Shown piece by piece: positions 45,480 to 54,714 of a DNA stretch of 64,000 nt (positions are counted from its first letter, which is position 1; the number at the start of each line of letters is the position of its first letter). The DNA lies in contig NZ_OCSR01000002.1 of assembly GCF_900230185.1 (NCBI RefSeq), positions 2,852,001-2,916,000 on the forward strand, in the 5' to 3' direction. The DNA comes from Burkholderia sp. OK233. GTDB taxonomy: Bacteria > Pseudomonadota > Gammaproteobacteria > Burkholderiales > Burkholderiaceae. Position numbers and translations under genes: made by a program. The notes under the pieces were generated by a model that was not told the DNA's origin, did not search any database, and was given only the letters and a program-made list of their open reading frames with translations.

Positions 45480-45623
45480 GTGACGAAGCAACCCGGAATG
45501 GACGACCGTCACCGCGACAACGGGCAAATCGACTTGAAGCGCGGCAACACGAGGAACAAAAAACCTGCCAAAGCCCATTGCAGGCTTTGGCCCCGAAACG
45601 ACGTTGAAAACGATGAGCGATAA
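45480..45623 (+). pseudogene. Small conserved-type protein, frameshifted in an A6 run
   Basis: A GTG start follows a strong AGGAGA site. The frame gives TKQPGMDDRHRDNGQIDLKR, then NTRNKKPAK and 15 or so residues of off-frame sequence to TAA at 45623. If one A is removed from the AACAAAAAACC run (near 45559-45569) the frame instead continues NKNLPKPIAGFGPETTLKTM, then SDKTGRVSENDIRRSFQ, and stays open to about 45756. The second reading looks like the small KQPGMxDRHRD-type Burkholderia protein, so the present frame is probably shifted. No function is known. Confidence 0.5.
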
Positions 45624-45904
45624 AACCGGAAGGGTTAGCGAGAATGACATCCGGCGGTCATTTCAAACGGGAAGCGTTAGAGCTGACGCTACCTGCTGCA
45701 ACGTGCGAGTGTTCTTAACGTTACTGCAGAGGTGTGCTTCGTCAGCGAAGCAGTAAAAACCCGAGCAGCAGTGCCAGGAACAGCCGACAAGATAATTAGA
45801 GTTGACCCCGGCCATCGGCCCCAAGCCACTACTCAACACAAGCAGGTCAGCAGGGAAGGAGGCAGTGAGATCCATGCTGCCCGTACTCGTGCGAATCCAA
45901 TCAC

Positions 45905-46186
45905 TCAAGGAATGACGATACCACTGGTAACTCCGATAGTGTTGATGGAAGCTTTCCCCGAAGCGGCGGCTTTACCCGAGAGATAGCTCGCCGGCACGGA
46001 CCAGAAGATGGGCAATGCGGCGAAGATCAGCACGGCGGCGGCCAGTGAGAGGATCGCGAGCATCGAAGGAACGCTGCTGAGGTACAGTGTCAGCGCCGCG
46101 AGCGCGAGGCCACCCCCGATCGTGCAAAATGCAAAGTGGTTGAAGCGGGGCGTGCGCGCGACGATGACGCGCGCCTCGGAGGAGGT
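45905..46186 (-). pseudogene. hpaX: hpaX-type MFS permease remnant
   Basis: A 94-codon fragment reading from just after the hpaI stop to a TGA at 45905. It matches the middle to late part of an ACS-family MFS permease: RFNHFAFCTIGGGLALAALT and AALPIFWSVPASYLSGKAAA, then NTIGVTSGIV. The N-terminal two thirds and the C-terminus are missing. In known 4-hydroxyphenylacetate clusters hpaX follows hpaI, so this is read as a deleted hpaX. Confidence 0.75.
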
Positions 46187-46990
46187 TTAGTAGCCGCCGC
46201 TGGGCGCGGAAGCTGGGCTTGCCGTCTGTTTGTAAGAGGCTGCGAGATCGGCGGCCGCCTTGCTGAGCAGACCGGTGTCCGTGCCGACCGCCACAAAGGT
46301 CGCGCCCGCTTCGAGGTAGTCGGCGGCAATCCCCGGATCGGGCGCGAGCACGCCGGCCGCTTTGCCCGCGCGCAGCACGGTCTGGATGCCGTTGCGAATC
46401 GCTTCGCGCACTCGGGCGTCACCGGGTTTGCCGAGCAACCCCATCGACGCGCTGAGGTCCGACGGGCCAAAAAACACACCGTCAACGCCTTCCACCGCGG
46501 CGATCGCCGACAGATTCTCCATCCCCTGGACCGTTTCTACCTGGACTAGTACGCATAACTCGTGCGCCGCCGTGTTCAGGTAGTCCGGTATCCGGTTCCA
46601 GCGCGATGCCCGTGCCAACGCACTTCCCACGCCGCGAAGGCCCTGCGGCGGGTAGCGCGTGGCGGCGACCGCGTCGGCAGCCTGCTCGGCGGTGTCGATC
46701 ATCGGCAGCAACAGAGTCTGCGCGCCGATGTCGAGCAATTGCTTGATCAGCGCGCTGTCGCTGCGCACCGGACGCACCACCGGATGCGAGGCATACGCGG
46801 CCACCGCCTGCAATTGCGCGAGCGTGCTGCGAACGTCGTTCGGCGCATGTTCGTTATCGATCAGCAGCCAGTCGAAACTGGCGGTTGCCAGTAACTCGGT
46901 CACGTAGGCGGCGGCGAGTGCGGCCCACAGGCCGAATTGCGGTTTGCCTTCGGCGAGTGCGCGCTTGAATGTGTTTTGCGGCAGTGACAT
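46187..46990 (-). CDS. hpaI: 4-hydroxy-2-oxoheptanedioate aldolase
   Basis: A 267-residue class II, metal-dependent aldolase that splits 4-hydroxy-2-oxoheptane-1,7-dioate to pyruvate and succinate semialdehyde, the last step of homoprotocatechuate meta-cleavage. Active-site residues are visible: H48 (LLIDNEHAPND), R73 (RPVRSD), the metal ligands E152 (LVQVETVQGMENL) and D178 (VFFGPSDLSASMG). It lies last intact in the operon, 21 bases after hpaH. Its own stop codon is immediately followed by the hpaX remnant. Confidence 0.93.
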   Translation of the reverse strand: MSLPQNTFKRALAEGKPQFGLWAALAAAYVTELLATASFDWLLIDNEHAPNDVRSTLAQLQAVAAYASHPVVRPVRSDSALIKQLLDIGAQTLLLPMIDTAEQAADAVAATRYPPQGLRGVGSALARASRWNRIPDYLNTAAHELCVLVQVETVQGMENLSAIAAVEGVDGVFFGPSDLSASMGLLGKPGDARVREAIRNGIQTVLRAGKAAGVLAPDPGIAADYLEAGATFVAVGTDTGLLSKAAADLAASYKQTASPASAPSGGY

Positions 46991-47011
46991 ATCGTGTCGA
47001 CTCGAATGATC

Positions 47012-47815
47012 TCAGATGAAATTCAAACCGATGCCGCCCAGCGGACCGTAGTCGACGTGGAAGGTGTCGCCCGCTCGTGCCGGGATCGGGCTCGTGAAGG
47101 AGCCGCTCAGAATGACGTCGTTCGCGTTCAGGACTTCGTCGTAGGGGGCGATCTTGTTCGCGAGCCATGCGACGCCCGTGGCGGGGTGGTTCAGTACCGC
47201 GGCGGCGAGGCCGCTTTCTTCTACGGCGCCGTTCTTGTAAAGCAATGCGCCAACCCAGCGGAGGTCGACATCCATAGGACGTACCGGTCGGCCGCCCAGC
47301 ACGATGCCCGCATTCGCCGCGAAGTCGGAGATGGTGTCGTAGACCTTGCGCGGCGCCTTCGTCTCGCGGTCGAATTGTTCGATGCGCGCGTCGATGATTT
47401 CGACTGCCGGGGTCACGTAGGCCGTGGCGTCCAGAACATCGAAGAGCGTGACACCGGGACCCTTCAATGGCCTGCTCAATACGAAGGCCAGTTCCACTTC
47501 CACGCGCGGCGCAATGAAACGGTCCGCGCGAATGTCCTGGCCGTTTTCGATGAACATGCTGTCGAGCAGCGGCGCGTAGTCGGGTTCGTCGATCTGCGAC
47601 GAACGCTGCATCGCGCGCGAGGTGAGGCCGATTTTGCGGCCCTTGATCACGAGGCCTTCGGCGAGCTTGAGCTTTACCCACTCGCGTTGAATCGCGTAGC
47701 CGTCCTGCACGGTCATCTGCGGATACTTGGCCGAGAAGTGGCGCAGCTGGGTACGCGTTTTCTCGGCGTGGTCTAGTTGTGCCGCGAGGTCGCGGATAGT
47801 CTGTTCGTCTAGCAT
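47012..47815 (-). CDS. hpaH: 2-oxo-hept-4-ene-1,7-dioate hydratase
   Basis: A 267-residue enzyme of the MhpD/HpaH hydratase family that adds water to 2-oxohept-4-ene-1,7-dioate. It has the fumarylacetoacetase-like metal site: E106 and E108 in PRVEVELAFVL, and E139 in PAVEIIDARI. The GVAWLANKIAPYDEVLNAND and GSFTSPIPARAGDTFHVDYG stretches are typical. It follows hpaF by 20 bases. Confidence 0.93.
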   Translation of the reverse strand: MLDEQTIRDLAAQLDHAEKTRTQLRHFSAKYPQMTVQDGYAIQREWVKLKLAEGLVIKGRKIGLTSRAMQRSSQIDEPDYAPLLDSMFIENGQDIRADRFIAPRVEVELAFVLSRPLKGPGVTLFDVLDATAYVTPAVEIIDARIEQFDRETKAPRKVYDTISDFAANAGIVLGGRPVRPMDVDLRWVGALLYKNGAVEESGLAAAVLNHPATGVAWLANKIAPYDEVLNANDVILSGSFTSPIPARAGDTFHVDYGPLGGIGLNFI

Positions 47816-47835
47816 AATGGATTCTCTCAGTGCCG

Positions 47836-48237
47836 CTATTCAGCCTTCAGGCGTGCGTGCAGGTTGTTATGTTTCCACGTACCGGCTTCGCTGAATTCGT
47901 TGATCTCCAGCGACAACGCCAGACCACGCTGTTCGAATTCAGTGGCGAAGTGCTCCTTGATCAGCGCGAATAGCGCGTCGCCGGTGGCCTTTTTTGCGGC
48001 CCCGGAGCGGCCTGCGCCGATCTTCAGGTTCGCATGCAGGAAGGCGGCGTCGGGCCGGCCGTCGGCGATGCAGTACTGGTCGCAACGCAAGGCGCGCACG
48101 CGGATGCCGCCGAGCGGATAAACGCGTTGGTCATTCTCGCGCTGCGCGTCGAGGCAAGCCGCGAGCGAAGTGCAAAGCTGCCCGATGCCTGCTTCATCAG
48201 CAAGATTGGCGCTGTATTCGAGTGTCAAATGTGGCAC
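47836..48237 (-). CDS. hpaF: 5-carboxymethyl-2-hydroxymuconate isomerase
   Basis: A 133-residue tautomerase-superfamily isomerase. After Met removal, the catalytic N-terminal proline is exposed (MPHLTLEYSANL). Further on, KIGAGRSGAAKKATGDALFA is typical. It converts the ring-cleavage keto acid to its isomer before decarboxylation. It starts 21 bases after the hpaD stop. Confidence 0.92.
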   Translation of the reverse strand: MPHLTLEYSANLADEAGIGQLCTSLAACLDAQRENDQRVYPLGGIRVRALRCDQYCIADGRPDAAFLHANLKIGAGRSGAAKKATGDALFALIKEHFATEFEQRGLALSLEINEFSEAGTWKHNNLHARLKAE

Positions 48238-48258
48238 GGTAAGCTCCTTTCTCAGGCC

Positions 48259-49122
48259 TCAAACGGGCAGGGGCGTCACGGGGAAGATCGCATTGATCTG
48301 GCCAGTGCCCGAACTGCCGAAATACGGTGTGACGACTTCAACCTTGCCGTTGTAACGATCCCAGCCGAGCGCGCCGAGCAGCATCGCGGTGTCGTGCATG
48401 CCGCCTTCACCCCAGCACTTCTCGTTATAGAGCGGCAGCATCTCGCAGAAGGTCTTCCAGTCGCCGGCTTCCCATAACTCGACCACACGGCGATCCATCT
48501 GCTCGAGAAACGGGCTCCACACCTTGTGCATGAACTGCTCGGCAGTGCCGTTGTTGGCGAAGTGGTGGCTCAACGACCCGCTCGCCAGAATCGCCACGGT
48601 GCCGTCGTAACGTTCCTCGATGGCCTTGCGTACCGCGAGGCCGAAGCGCGCGCTGGTTTCGAGGTCGTGCCACATGCACCAGCCGGCTACCGAGACGGTC
48701 TTGAAGTGCTGGTCGCCATTCATATAGCGCATCGGCACCAGCGTGCCGTACTCGAGCTCGAGCGTGGTCTCGCTGTGCGCGCGGCTCTTCACGCCCATCT
48801 CATTCGCAACGTCCGCGATCAGATCGCCGAGCCCGACGTTGCCGGGATACGCGTACGGCATGTTCTTGATGAAATGCGGCAGTTCGTTGCTCGTATAGAC
48901 ACCTTCGAACTTCGGCGCGCAATTGATGTGGTATTCGCTGTTCACCAGCCAATGCACGTCGAAGACGACGATCGTATCCACACCCAATTCGCGGCAGCGG
49001 CGGCCGATTTCATGGTGGCCGTCGATTGCCGGTTGACGGCAGCCCTTATGCGGGCCGTCGAGTTCGGATAGATATAACGACGGGACGTGAGTGACTTTTG
49101 CTGCCAACGCGAGTTTGCCCAT
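48259..49122 (-). CDS. hpaD: 3,4-dihydroxyphenylacetate 2,3-dioxygenase
   Basis: A 287-residue class III (LigB-type) extradiol dioxygenase that opens homoprotocatechuate. The family shows VTHVPSLYLSELDGPHKGCR near the start and VVFDVHWLVNSEYHINC. SGSLSHHFAN holds a conserved His pair. The start at 49122 has AGGAG seven bases upstream; an upstream ATG in the same frame lacks one. It requires Fe(II) or Mn(II). Confidence 0.93.
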   Translation of the reverse strand: MGKLALAAKVTHVPSLYLSELDGPHKGCRQPAIDGHHEIGRRCRELGVDTIVVFDVHWLVNSEYHINCAPKFEGVYTSNELPHFIKNMPYAYPGNVGLGDLIADVANEMGVKSRAHSETTLELEYGTLVPMRYMNGDQHFKTVSVAGWCMWHDLETSARFGLAVRKAIEERYDGTVAILASGSLSHHFANNGTAEQFMHKVWSPFLEQMDRRVVELWEAGDWKTFCEMLPLYNEKCWGEGGMHDTAMLLGALGWDRYNGKVEVVTPYFGSSGTGQINAIFPVTPLPV

Positions 49123-49183
49123 CGCGGTCTCCTGTTCTGTGTGGCGCGAGGCGTGATGCCCTCGCGCGCAAATGACCGGCGCT

Positions 49184-50641
49184 TCAGACGCCCCAGCGCG
49201 GAATCTGATGGGAGCCGAGCGATACGCATACGTTTTTTGGTTCGAGGAATACTTCGTAGCTCCACGTACCGCCTTCACGGCCCACGCCCGATGCTTTGGT
49301 GCCGCCGAACGGCTGGCGTAGATCGCGCACGTTCTGGCTGTTGACGAAACACATGCCGGCCTGAACGGCAGCGGCGACGCGAAGCGCGCGGCCGGTGCTC
49401 TCGGTCCAGATGTAGCTCGACAGGCCGTAGGAAATATCGTTGGCGAGTTTGATCGCGTCGGCTTCGTCGTCGAACGGAATCAGGCAGGCGACCGGGCCGA
49501 AGATCTCTTCCTGCGCGATTCGCATGCGATTGTCGACGTCGACGAACACGGTGGGCTGGACGAAGTTGCCTTTGCGCATGGCTTCGGGCAAGTCGGGTGC
49601 GTCGAGTCCGCCGCACGCGAGCGTGGCGCCTTCCTTCGGACCCAGTTCGATGTAGCTGCGCACTTTGGCCAGGTGGCCCTGGCTGATCATCGGGCCGACG
49701 ATCGTGCTGTCGGCCAGCGGATCGCCCACCGTTAAACGTTTTGCGCGTTCGATGAAACGCTCGGCAAAGCGCGCATAAATCGAGCGCTGCACCAGAATGC
49801 GCGAACCCGCCGTGCAGCGTTCGCCATTGTTGGAGAAGATCATGAACACGGCGGCATCGAGCGCGCGTTCGAAATCGGCGTCGTCGAAAATCACGAACGG
49901 CGACTTGCCGCCCAGTTCCATCGAAAACTTTTTCAGGCCCGCGGTTTGCACGATGCGATTGCCGGTTGCCGTCGATCCGGTGAACGACACCGCATGCACA
50001 TCCGGGTGCGCCACCAGCGGTTCGCCGGTGTCCTTGCCGAAGCCGTGCACGACGTTCAGCACGCCGGCCGGAATGCCGGCTTCGAGCGCGAGATTGCCGA
50101 GCATCGAGGCGGTTAGCGGTGACAGTTCGCTCATCTTCAACACGGCGGTATTGCCGAACGCGAGACAGGGTGCGACTTTCCACGTTGCCGTCATGAATGG
50201 TACGTTCCACGGCGAAATCAGTGCGCAGACGCCGACCGGATGGAACAGCGTGTAGTTCAGATGCGTATCGGTGGGATAGGTATGACCGTCGACGCGCGTG
50301 CACATCTCCGCGAAATAGCTGAAGTTGTCGGCGGCGCGCGGCACGAGTTGCTTGCGCGTTTGCGAGATCGTCTGGCCAGTGTCTTTCGTCTCGGTCTCCG
50401 AGATGTCCGGCACATTCTTCGCGATCAACTCGCCGAGCTTGCGAATGATTTTTGCGCGTTCCGCCGCGGGCTTGCCGGTCCATGCCGGAAACGCTTCTTT
50501 AGCCGCGCGCACGGCGGCGTCGACGTCTTCCGCACCGCCGCGGGCGACTTCAGCGAGCACCTCTTGCGTCGCCGGATTGACGGTCTCGAAGTAGTCTTTT
50601 GCGGCGCTCGATTTGCCGTCGATCAGATGTTCGATTCGCAT
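49184..50641 (-). CDS. hpaE: 5-carboxymethyl-2-hydroxymuconate semialdehyde dehydrogenase
   Basis: A 485-residue NAD-dependent aldehyde dehydrogenase that oxidises the ring-opened semialdehyde. Catalytic features are intact: the general-base Glu in MELGGKSP (E242), the nucleophile Cys in NNGERCTAGSR (C276), and the ISPWNVPFMTATWKVAP cofactor region. The C-terminal LRQPFGGTKASGVGREGGTW is typical of the family. It lies between hpaG2 and hpaD. Confidence 0.94.
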   Translation of the reverse strand: MRIEHLIDGKSSAAKDYFETVNPATQEVLAEVARGGAEDVDAAVRAAKEAFPAWTGKPAAERAKIIRKLGELIAKNVPDISETETKDTGQTISQTRKQLVPRAADNFSYFAEMCTRVDGHTYPTDTHLNYTLFHPVGVCALISPWNVPFMTATWKVAPCLAFGNTAVLKMSELSPLTASMLGNLALEAGIPAGVLNVVHGFGKDTGEPLVAHPDVHAVSFTGSTATGNRIVQTAGLKKFSMELGGKSPFVIFDDADFERALDAAVFMIFSNNGERCTAGSRILVQRSIYARFAERFIERAKRLTVGDPLADSTIVGPMISQGHLAKVRSYIELGPKEGATLACGGLDAPDLPEAMRKGNFVQPTVFVDVDNRMRIAQEEIFGPVACLIPFDDEADAIKLANDISYGLSSYIWTESTGRALRVAAAVQAGMCFVNSQNVRDLRQPFGGTKASGVGREGGTWSYEVFLEPKNVCVSLGSHQIPRWGV

Positions 50642-50729
50642 TGCCTTGTCCTTTCTTTTTTGCTGTCTTTCACTGTCGATCGGAGTTCGCGCTTTAGCGC
50701 GTTACTCCGATCCCATGCAAAGCTGTCGA

Positions 50730-51488
50730 TCAGGCGCGGCCAAAATCCGCGTCGGATGCAATCGTATTGACGAGACGGCCAAGGCCGTCGATTTCGCAGA
50801 CCACTTCATCGCCCGCGTTGACGTTGATGATGCCTTCCGGCGTGCCGGTCAGGATCACGTCGCCGGGTGCGAGGGTCATGAAGCTGCTCAGGTATTCGAT
50901 CAACGCCGGGATATCGGTGACGAGATCGCGTGTATTGCCGTGTTGCTGCCGCGTGCCGTTCACGAAGGTGCGCAATTCGAGTTGCGTGACGTCTTCGACT
51001 TCGGCGGCATCGACGAACCAGGGGCCGAGCACCGTGCCGCCGTCGCGATTCTTCACGCGCAGGTTAGGGCGGTAATAGTTTTCCAGGTAGTCGCGGATCG
51101 CGTAGTCGTTGGCGATCATGTAGCCGGCCACATGCTGCATGGCGGCGTCGCGCTTGACATTCTGCGCGGTTTGACCGATCACGACAGCCAGTTCGCACTC
51201 GTAGTGCATGAAGGTGACGTCGGTGGGGCGGCGCGTGAAGCCGCGGTGACCGATGACCGCGCCCGGGCCTTTGAGAAAGACCAAAGGCTCTTCCTGCATG
51301 TTGAACTGCAATTCCTTCGCGTGTTCGGCGTAGTTCAAACCGAGCGCGAAGATCGTGCCGACCTCGATCGGTGCGAGCCACACCACTTCATCCTCACGAC
51401 GCACGCGGCCATCGGCGAGGCGCACGCCGTTGGCGTCCGGATAGGCTTCGTGAATCGCCCCTGCATACGCAACACGGCCGCGCATCAT
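50730..51488 (-). CDS. hpaG2: HpaG2: 2-hydroxyhepta-diene-dioate isomerase/OPET decarboxylase subunit
   Basis: A 252-residue fumarylacetoacetase-fold protein equal to the C-terminal half of E. coli HpaG. Metal ligands are visible: E97 and E99 in FMHYECELAVVIG, and D128 in IANDYAIRDYL. FRVFNGT-like and GDVILTGTPEGIINVNAGDE segments close the domain. In E. coli both halves are fused; here they are separate genes overlapping by four bases (ATGA), giving coupled translation. Confidence 0.9.
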   Translation of the reverse strand: MMRGRVAYAGAIHEAYPDANGVRLADGRVRREDEVVWLAPIEVGTIFALGLNYAEHAKELQFNMQEEPLVFLKGPGAVIGHRGFTRRPTDVTFMHYECELAVVIGQTAQNVKRDAAMQHVAGYMIANDYAIRDYLENYYRPNLRVKNRDGGTVLGPWFVDAAEVEDVTQLELRTFVNGTRQQHGNTRDLVTDIPALIEYLSSFMTLAPGDVILTGTPEGIINVNAGDEVVCEIDGLGRLVNTIASDADFGRA

Positions 51489-52258
51489 TGCTGTTCTCCA
51501 TCTTGTTCTGCTGCACCGACAAACGACACCTCGAGCGGCGGCAATCCGCCAATCGAGAGCGTGGCGGTGTCGCCGATATGGGCAACTGGCGAACCATGCG
51601 GCACGCCGAGCGTAATGACGTCACCAGCACTCAGTGTCATGAAATCCGTTACGTCCGCAAGCAATTGCGCCACATTGCGTACCGACGACGCAGTACTCGC
51701 AGTGAAGACCGCGCGTCCTGGGAGCGAAACCTTGATCGCCAGATTGTCCGGCGCAGCAATATGACGCGCCGCAACCACCGCCGGTCCGATGACGCAAAAG
51801 CCGTCACGTGCCCGGAACCGTACCGAAGGCCGGTACACGCTCGCATGCGGCACGCTCAGATCGGCGACCAGTGTGTAACCGGCGATGTAGTCGAACGCTT
51901 GATCCGCGCTAACGCGTGTTGCAGTGCGGCCGATCACGATACCCAGCGAAGCGCCGACTTCCACGCCCAATGCGTTGTCAGGCACAACGACACGCGCGCG
52001 ATGACCGGCGAACGTATTGCGCGGCTTCAGATAGAGAATCGGCGCCTTGGGCGGGGCTTTATAGGGAGCGGCATGCACCGCCTCGCCCAACGCCTCCAAA
52101 GCGGTCCGGTCGTTGAGCAAGGTTCCATAAACTGCGCCGGAAACCGGCGCGCGGCAGGCAATGCCGCGTGCGAGCAGCGCGGCAACGGTGTGCGCATCCA
52201 CGTCGCGAGGCAGCGCGTCGCCTTCGGGATGCAGCAGGTGATCGGCAAGTGCAAACAT
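51485..52258 (-). CDS. hpaG1: HpaG1: N-terminal subunit of the isomerase/decarboxylase
   Basis: A 257-residue fumarylacetoacetase-fold protein corresponding to the N-terminal half of HpaG. Features are LYLKPRNTFAGHRARVVVPD, LGVEVGASLGIVIGRTATRV and the closing GDVITLGVPHGSP. It is the first gene of the hpa operon on the minus strand. The promoter lies in 52259-52390, shared with divergent hpaR. Confidence 0.88.
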   Translation of the reverse strand: MFALADHLLHPEGDALPRDVDAHTVAALLARGIACRAPVSGAVYGTLLNDRTALEALGEAVHAAPYKAPPKAPILYLKPRNTFAGHRARVVVPDNALGVEVGASLGIVIGRTATRVSADQAFDYIAGYTLVADLSVPHASVYRPSVRFRARDGFCVIGPAVVAARHIAAPDNLAIKVSLPGRAVFTASTASSVRNVAQLLADVTDFMTLSAGDVITLGVPHGSPVAHIGDTATLSIGGLPPLEVSFVGAAEQDGEQQ

Positions 52259-52283
52259 AAATTAGCTGTCTCTCGGCAAAAAC

Positions 52284-52297
52284 ACTAACATGTTAGT
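52284..52297. promoter_or_regulatory. Perfect palindrome, likely HpaR operator
   Basis: ACTAACATGTTAGT is a perfect 14-bp palindrome between hpaG1 and hpaR, 27 bases from the hpaG1 start. MarR-family HpaR is known to repress the divergent hpaG promoter, and this is the best operator candidate. Confidence 0.75.
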
Positions 52298-52390
52298 AGT
52301 ATTGCGCTTGATATCATCCACGGTCAATAGCCTGTCGGCTGATCGCGGGTTTTCCCTTAAGCTTCGACAGCTGTTTTTAACTTATTCGCC

Positions 52391-52840
52391 ATGTCCGCTT
52401 CCGCTTCTACCCGAGTTTTGCACCGCAACCTGCCGATGTTGTTGCTGCGCGCCAGAGAAAAAATGATGGAGCGTTTCCGGCCATTGATTACCGCGCACGG
52501 ACTGACCGAACAGCAATGGCGCGTGATTCGCGCGCTCAATGAGCACGGGCCGATGGAGCCGCGCCACATCTCCGATATCTGCACGATTTCGAGCCCGAGC
52601 ATGGCCGGCGTGCTCGCGCGCATGGAGAGTATGGAACTGGTGACCAAGGAGCGTTTCGCGGAAGACCAGCGCCGCGTGCTGGTATCGCTCACCGAGACGA
52701 GCGTGGACCTGGTGCGCGTGATCTCGAAGGATCTCGAGGCTCACTATCGCGAGCTGGAGCGCAAGGTCGGGCCGGAGATCGTCGAGCGCGTGTATCGCGC
52801 GGTCGACGATCTGCTCGCGGGGTTGGAGGAGGACGAGTAG
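52391..52840 (+). CDS. hpaR: HpaR, MarR-family repressor of the meta-cleavage operon
   Basis: A 149-residue MarR-type winged-helix repressor. It has LTEQQWRVIRALNEHGPMEP and ISSPSMAGVLARMESMELVT (recognition helix), followed by the wing ERFAEDQRRVLVSLTE. HpaR represses the operon until an aromatic acid binds. It is divergent from hpaG1, as in E. coli. Confidence 0.92.
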   Translation: MSASASTRVLHRNLPMLLLRAREKMMERFRPLITAHGLTEQQWRVIRALNEHGPMEPRHISDICTISSPSMAGVLARMESMELVTKERFAEDQRRVLVSLTETSVDLVRVISKDLEAHYRELERKVGPEIVERVYRAVDDLLAGLEEDE

Positions 52841-53180
52841 GAGGGCGTTGAGACGCATAGGCAGACCCGGTAAATATGCGACCGTGACTCCTTCAGCACG
52901 GGCGACTGCCATGGGCAACGCGCCGATGGTGGCGGCCGACAGTTCGTATGCCTCCCCATGCAGCGTCGGTCAGAGTGATGCCCGTCAATACCGCAGCCAG
53001 GAGCACCGCGGTCGCGCCGGATACCGGCGCTTCAGGCTGGCAGGCTTTCTGAGAGAGGTCGAAAACTGGATGATTCCAACCGTGCGCCGAACCACATTAG
53101 CAGGTCGTGACGCTCAACAAGAAGACCATGGGCATGCCTGGGGCGCAGACTATAGGAGTCAATCGCCAGTCAGTAACCGC
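52841..53180. other. Gap after hpaR
   Basis: No supported gene in 340 bases. A reading frame is open through to the desaturase fragment, but the sequence looks unrelated to it. Confidence 0.45.
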
Positions 53181-53645
53181 ATCGGCGCAGCTTTACTTGG
53201 GCCTCCTATGAGTGTCGGCGCCATGCTGCGCTATGCGTGGCGGGCTCTGCGTAGCGGCGATCTGCGGCACATCGCCATGTGGCTGGCGCACGGGGCCACC
53301 GTGGCGGTGCTGCTGGCCTGGGTGCAGTTTCACGCGGGCGTGCCGTGGTGGTACTACCTGCTCGCCGTGACGTGGCCGGCGCTCGACCTCGCAATGGTCC
53401 GCTCGCTCTACGAGCATCGCGCGGAGTCGCATCCCAAGGCACGTATCGTCATCAACGAGGCGGGGCTGTTCATGCGGCTCCTCTACCTGAACAACAATTA
53501 CCATCTCGTGCACCACGATCTGCCCGACCTGCCATGGTTCCATCTGCCGCACGCGTATCGCATCCGGCGCGAGGACTATCGAAACAAGTGCCGCGGCTTC
53601 GTGATCCGGGGCTATGGCGAGTTGCTGAAGCGATACGCGTTGTGA
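53181..53645 (+). pseudogene. Fatty acid desaturase, C-terminal fragment
   Basis: Only the end of a membrane desaturase remains. It has a hydrophobic stretch (IAMWLAHGATVAVLLAWVQF) and the third histidine box in NNNYHLVHHDLPDLPWFHLP. The first two His boxes and the N-terminal helices are absent, replaced by unrelated sequence before about 53180. It should not bind a full diiron centre. Confidence 0.75.
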
Positions 53646-54714
53646 CCGACCGACCGGCCCGTACATCCGTTCGGCCATGGCGCCGCGGCGGCGTCGCTGG
53701 CGGGCGGCGCGCGCGTCGCCGTGGTCGACGGCAGGGTGCAGATCAGCACGTGATCTCAGCACACTCCACGGGCAACTGGATCGCGTCGTCATCAGTGGTC
53801 GCGAGGCGCTCGATGGTGGAACGCGGGCGCATCTGAGCCCGCTTTTCTTAAGCGGACAGAGCAAGGCGCCTTCGGCCGACGCGGCACGCCCGTCGGCTAT
53901 TTCGGTCAAGGGCCGGCCGAGGCCGGTGTCGTCGCTGCGCTCCGCCCCTGTGTGTCTGGATCGCGAGCCATCATAAACGATCCGTCTAGGACGCAATGCT
54001 CTGCAGCATCATCACAGAGGTGGCCCCGGAAATCTGGACAGTCGGTTAGGTGGAATCGGTGGGTTCTGAGATAGACATAATGCCTACAGGAACTCTCGAT
54101 TTGACGCTACCGCGTAATTCGGCTTCGGCCGCTTGCGCGGCTCACCCACTTTTAGTCTCGCCTTGTAAGGCATGAAAGCTCGCTGGTCGGATAGATCACT
54201 GGGCTCTTTCTACCGGACCCTCGGTCGCCACTGCTGAACAAAGCCACTTGACACCTGATCTGCGGAGATTTTTCATTGTGGCACTAATTGACCAATAAAT
54301 GTCAATTGCGCCATATGACTTTTGCTTAGACTGAGGTCTCTGACACTCGCATCCATCAAGCTCGTGTGAGTGCGCGTATCGCCATTGGAGGCCCCGCTGC
54401 ACCGGATACCGAACTGACGCGCAGAACGCTCATTGAGCTTGCTCGCAAGAGGCGGCACCCGGCGATCGTACGGGTCTTCAGGGCGTCGGCCATAGCCATG
54501 CTCACGGCTTCTCGTACCCGAGCCTCTGTGACAGGATCGGCGCGGCTCCTCTTGGGGGCTGACAAGCAGACCTGACTTGGGTCGATTGTGGTGTGTCTAC
54601 GTCTTCAACCCCGCTCATCACGGACGGTTTGTCCTCGGTGAAGCGGATCAGCATCCCCTCCCGCGGCACAGGCAGGGCTCGACGATGCAGTGCTTCACTT
54701 TTCAGCCAACGAAA
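53646..54714. other. Long region with no convincing gene
   Basis: About 1.07 kb. Short open frames here have no recognisable product. Sequence near 54020-54060 (GGCCCCGGAAATCTGGACAG) looks like an insertion-sequence end fragment, which cannot be verified from this window. Confidence 0.45.

Noticed and set aside
45240..45650. 136-codon minus-strand frame near the second porin.
   Set aside because: It runs opposite the small GTG-start frame, which has a strong ribosome site, and shows no domain features.
53677..53996. Short frames after the desaturase fragment.
   Set aside because: No start signals and no similarity to a known product; composition effects of GC-rich DNA explain the openness.
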